Below, in pieces: positions 4,841-6,466 of a stretch of DNA of 6,466 nucleotides. Each line of letters opens with the position of its first letter. The first letter of the stretch is position 1. The DNA lies in assembly GCA_903957465.1 (NCBI GenBank), contig CAJBPJ010000056.1, forward strand, positions 1-6,466, in the 5' to 3' direction. Source of the DNA: an uncultured Opitutia bacterium. Its GTDB lineage: Bacteria > Verrucomicrobiota > Verrucomicrobiia > Opitutales > UBA953. The notes beneath the pieces were generated by a model. The model did not search any database, was not told the origin of the DNA, and saw nothing but the letters and a program-made list of their open reading frames with translations. Made by a program: the position numbers and the translations under genes.

Positions 4841-6466
4841 CCGACTGTTCGAATTTAGGCTGCAAGTAATCGCGGACAAAGGCGGCGACATCATTGTCGC
4901 CCGTGGCGTTGAGTCTCGCTTCCCAAACTTCGTCGTAGTTTGCGCCTAACCCTGCGACTTCACGCAACATGGCACCTTGCATGCGTGCGGAAGCAGCCTG
5001 ACGGCCTTGTCGACGGGCAACACGGAGGCGCAATTTAGCCATAGCGATTTCGCCGTCGTTAAATTTACCTGCAGCCAATCGCTCAAGTTCAGCACGCATT
5101 TCTGCGGCAACGGTTTCAGCAGCACCGGCATGCGTCCCTGCATACAGGTAAAATAGTCCGTGGTCGCGACTCTCGACGCGGCTAGCCCCGACAAAGTATG
5201 CGAGGCCCTTCTCTTCGCGGATACGGTGGAAAAGACCGCTGGCCATACCGCTCAACAATTCTTCAGCCAGGTTGGCAGCGGCAATACGTTCGGAGCCGAA
5301 GCCGCAATGTGGGTAACCCAGGAGGACCACCGCTTGTTCGCGATCAACCTGCTCGGTATGGGTTGTGGTGGGCTTCGCAATCGGCTGAGGGAGAACTTGG
5401 GCGTCGAAGGGCGAAGATGGAATCGCCGCTAAGCGTTTCTCGATAAAGGACTCAATTGCCTTGCGGTCGAAATCTCCGCAAATGCCGACGACGAGATTCG
5501 TCGGTCGAATCAATCGACTGTGCAGCGCGACTAAATCGGCGGGCTGAATGGCTTCCACCGTCTCCACTAAGCCGCTTGCAGGTACTGACAAAGGGTGATC
5601 GCCGAAAAATGTTTTAAGCAACTTCAGGCGCGCGAGCTCGAGAACTTCATCCAAAGATTCCCGGCAAGCATCGGCCAATGCAGCGCGTTCGGTTAAAACG
5701 ACCACAGGATCAATTTTAGGCGTGAAGACACCGTCGGCGACAAGCTCAGCCACCGTATCAAAATCAGCCGACAAGGCTTCACCCCAAAGACCCAGGCTGA
5801 GCTGAGAAGCGTGCTCACGGAATGTCATGCCCAAGCGATCCACTGTTTCAGCAACGGATGCCTGGGTGCGTTTAGCAGTATCACGCGCTAGCATCGTCGC
5901 CAGCAAACTGGTTTCACCCCGGCGTGCAGGGTTTTCGTAGGCAGCACCACCCGCCATAAAAATTCCGACGCCGACTTTAGGAATTGAGCGATCTTGCTGC
6001 AGAACAATGCGGATACCATTCGGCAAAGTGCGCACTTCAAAAGCAACAGGCGCTTCCACGGCTTTAACAACGGGAGTCGCTTCTTCTTTCTTTGCCTTGG
6101 GAAGCATGGCCACGGATGTGCGCATGGTGGGACGTAAAACCGCGCGGGCAGTTTGGGTTAAATCTTCCGCCTTCAGTGCGGCCAATTTCTGCGCATTGGC
6201 TAGGGCTTGGCTTTCGTCACGTGCGATGGCCAAGGCATAGCCTGCCCGCGAAGCAACCCCATGGACGGATTTAATGGCGTTAACCATGCCGACGACAGAC
6301 TGGCGTCGCACTTTAGCTAAAGCCTCTTCGGTCACACCTTCGCGTAAAAAGTCATCAATTACTCCTTGGATAGCGGCTTCGACCTGGGCGTGGTCGGTAC
6401 CGGCATCACCACTCCAGCCTATCCAAATCATGCCCGCATCTTCGATTCCCCAGGAGCTCGCTGAAA
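4818..6466 (-). CDS. Tandem M16 (pitrilysin/insulinase-like) zinc peptidase, C-terminal part; 5' end outside window
   Basis: The frame stays open to the right edge of the window. The ATG at 6431 is internal, since the eleven preceding codons continue a typical M16 sequence. 548 residues are visible. Counting from that Met, 1-111 are the end of the second M16 domain. Residues 112-130 are a charged, Ala/Val/Pro-rich linker. Residues 131-315 are a third domain starting FEVRTLPNGIRIVLQQDRSI, and 316-537 are a fourth with GDFDRKAI at 319-326 and LFHRIREEKGLAYFVGAS at 400-417 (the Arg405/Tyr412 substrate-side pattern). Where active M16 domains have HxxEH, the third domain has TSLLA at 174-178, so this half cannot bind zinc. 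That is usual for tandem M16 proteins: the first half holds the active site and both halves close around the substrate, typically an unfolded peptide. A signal peptide, if present, lies outside the window. The gene ends 23 bases inside the convergent transporter gene. Confidence 0.93.
   Translation of the reverse strand, partial: SASSWGIEDAGMIWIGWSGDAGTDHAQVEAAIQGVIDDFLREGVTEEALAKVRRQSVVGMVNAIKSVHGVASRAGYALAIARDESQALANAQKLAALKAEDLTQTARAVLRPTMRTSVAMLPKAKKEEATPVVKAVEAPVAFEVRTLPNGIRIVLQQDRSIPKVGVGIFMAGGAAYENPARRGETSLLATMLARDTAKRTQASVAETVDRLGMTFREHASQLSLGLWGEALSADFDTVAELVADGVFTPKIDPVVVLTERAALADACRESLDEVLELARLKLLKTFFGDHPLSVPASGLVETVEAIQPADLVALHSRLIRPTNLVVGICGDFDRKAIESFIEKRLAAIPSSPFDAQVLPQPIAKPTTTHTEQVDREQAVVLLGYPHCGFGSERIAAANLAEELLSGMASGLFHRIREEKGLAYFVGASRVESRDHGLFYLYAGTHAGAAETVAAEMRAELERLAAGKFNDGEIAMAKLRLRVARRQGRQAASARMQGAMLREVAGLGANYDEVWEARLNATGDNDVAAFVRDYLQPKFEQSVTLLPKA
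4884..4901. repeat. Perfect inverted repeat (7-bp stem, 4-base loop) downstream of the transporter stop
   Basis: GGCGACA (4884-4890) pairs with TGTCGCC (4895-4901) around TCAT. It begins 43 bases past the transporter stop and lies within the opposite peptidase gene, where it encodes Gly-Asp-Asn-Asp-Val-Ala. No T-run follows on the + strand. It could stabilise or end the transporter message, but coding constraint or chance would also explain it. Confidence 0.3.

Noticed and set aside
4841..4901. Intrinsic terminator for the transporter gene
   Set aside because: The inverted repeat at 4884-4901 has no following T-run, and the region codes for the opposite peptidase.
5906..5920. Loss of HxxEH in the third M16 domain as a sign of a dead peptidase
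   Set aside because: Tandem M16 proteins normally have an inactive second half. The active half should be beyond the right edge, so nothing can be concluded about activity.

Overview
This 6,466-base window is densely coding: seven genes and almost no intergenic DNA. Six genes lie on the + strand and one on the - strand, meeting it tail to tail. The first and last genes run off the window edges. The DNA is of moderate G+C with even codon use. I see no RNA gene, mobile element, CRISPR array or frameshift. A diderm (outer-membrane) bacterium is certain from the MCE transport protein and its partner lipoprotein. A DUF5069-type protein, a family I know mainly from Verrucomicrobiota, together with the overall gene style suggests Verrucomicrobiota, perhaps Opitutae. 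That placement is inference and was not tested by any search.

Region 1 (2-2767) is a tightly coupled four-gene block. It encodes an MlaD/PqiB-like MCE protein (5' end missing), a PqiC/YmbA-like outer-membrane lipoprotein, a DUF5069-like small protein and a SpoU/TrmH-like RNA methyltransferase homologue. Each of the three junctions is a 4-base stop/start overlap (ATGA, ATGA, GTGA). The first two genes form the substrate-binding and outer-membrane end of a lipid-transport ABC system. Its permease and ATPase genes probably lie just upstream of the window. The other two genes have no obvious link to lipid transport. The methyltransferase homologue has lost most residues of the SAM-binding knot.

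Region 2 (2768-4840) starts after a 46-base gap containing a perfect 6-bp hairpin that ends two bases before the next start codon. It encodes a 254-residue protein I do not recognise, coupled by another ATGA overlap to an AmpG-like major facilitator transporter.

Region 3 (4818-6466, - strand) is the C-terminal part of a large tandem M16 (pitrilysin/insulinase-like) peptidase. Its stop codon lies inside the transporter gene, so the two genes overlap convergently by 23 bases. The inactive second half is in the window. The zinc-binding half should lie beyond the right edge.

No clearly new multi-gene system stands out. The best leads are the degenerate SpoU protein in the lipid-transport block, the unknown protein coupled to the AmpG-like transporter, and the hairpin at that protein's start codon.
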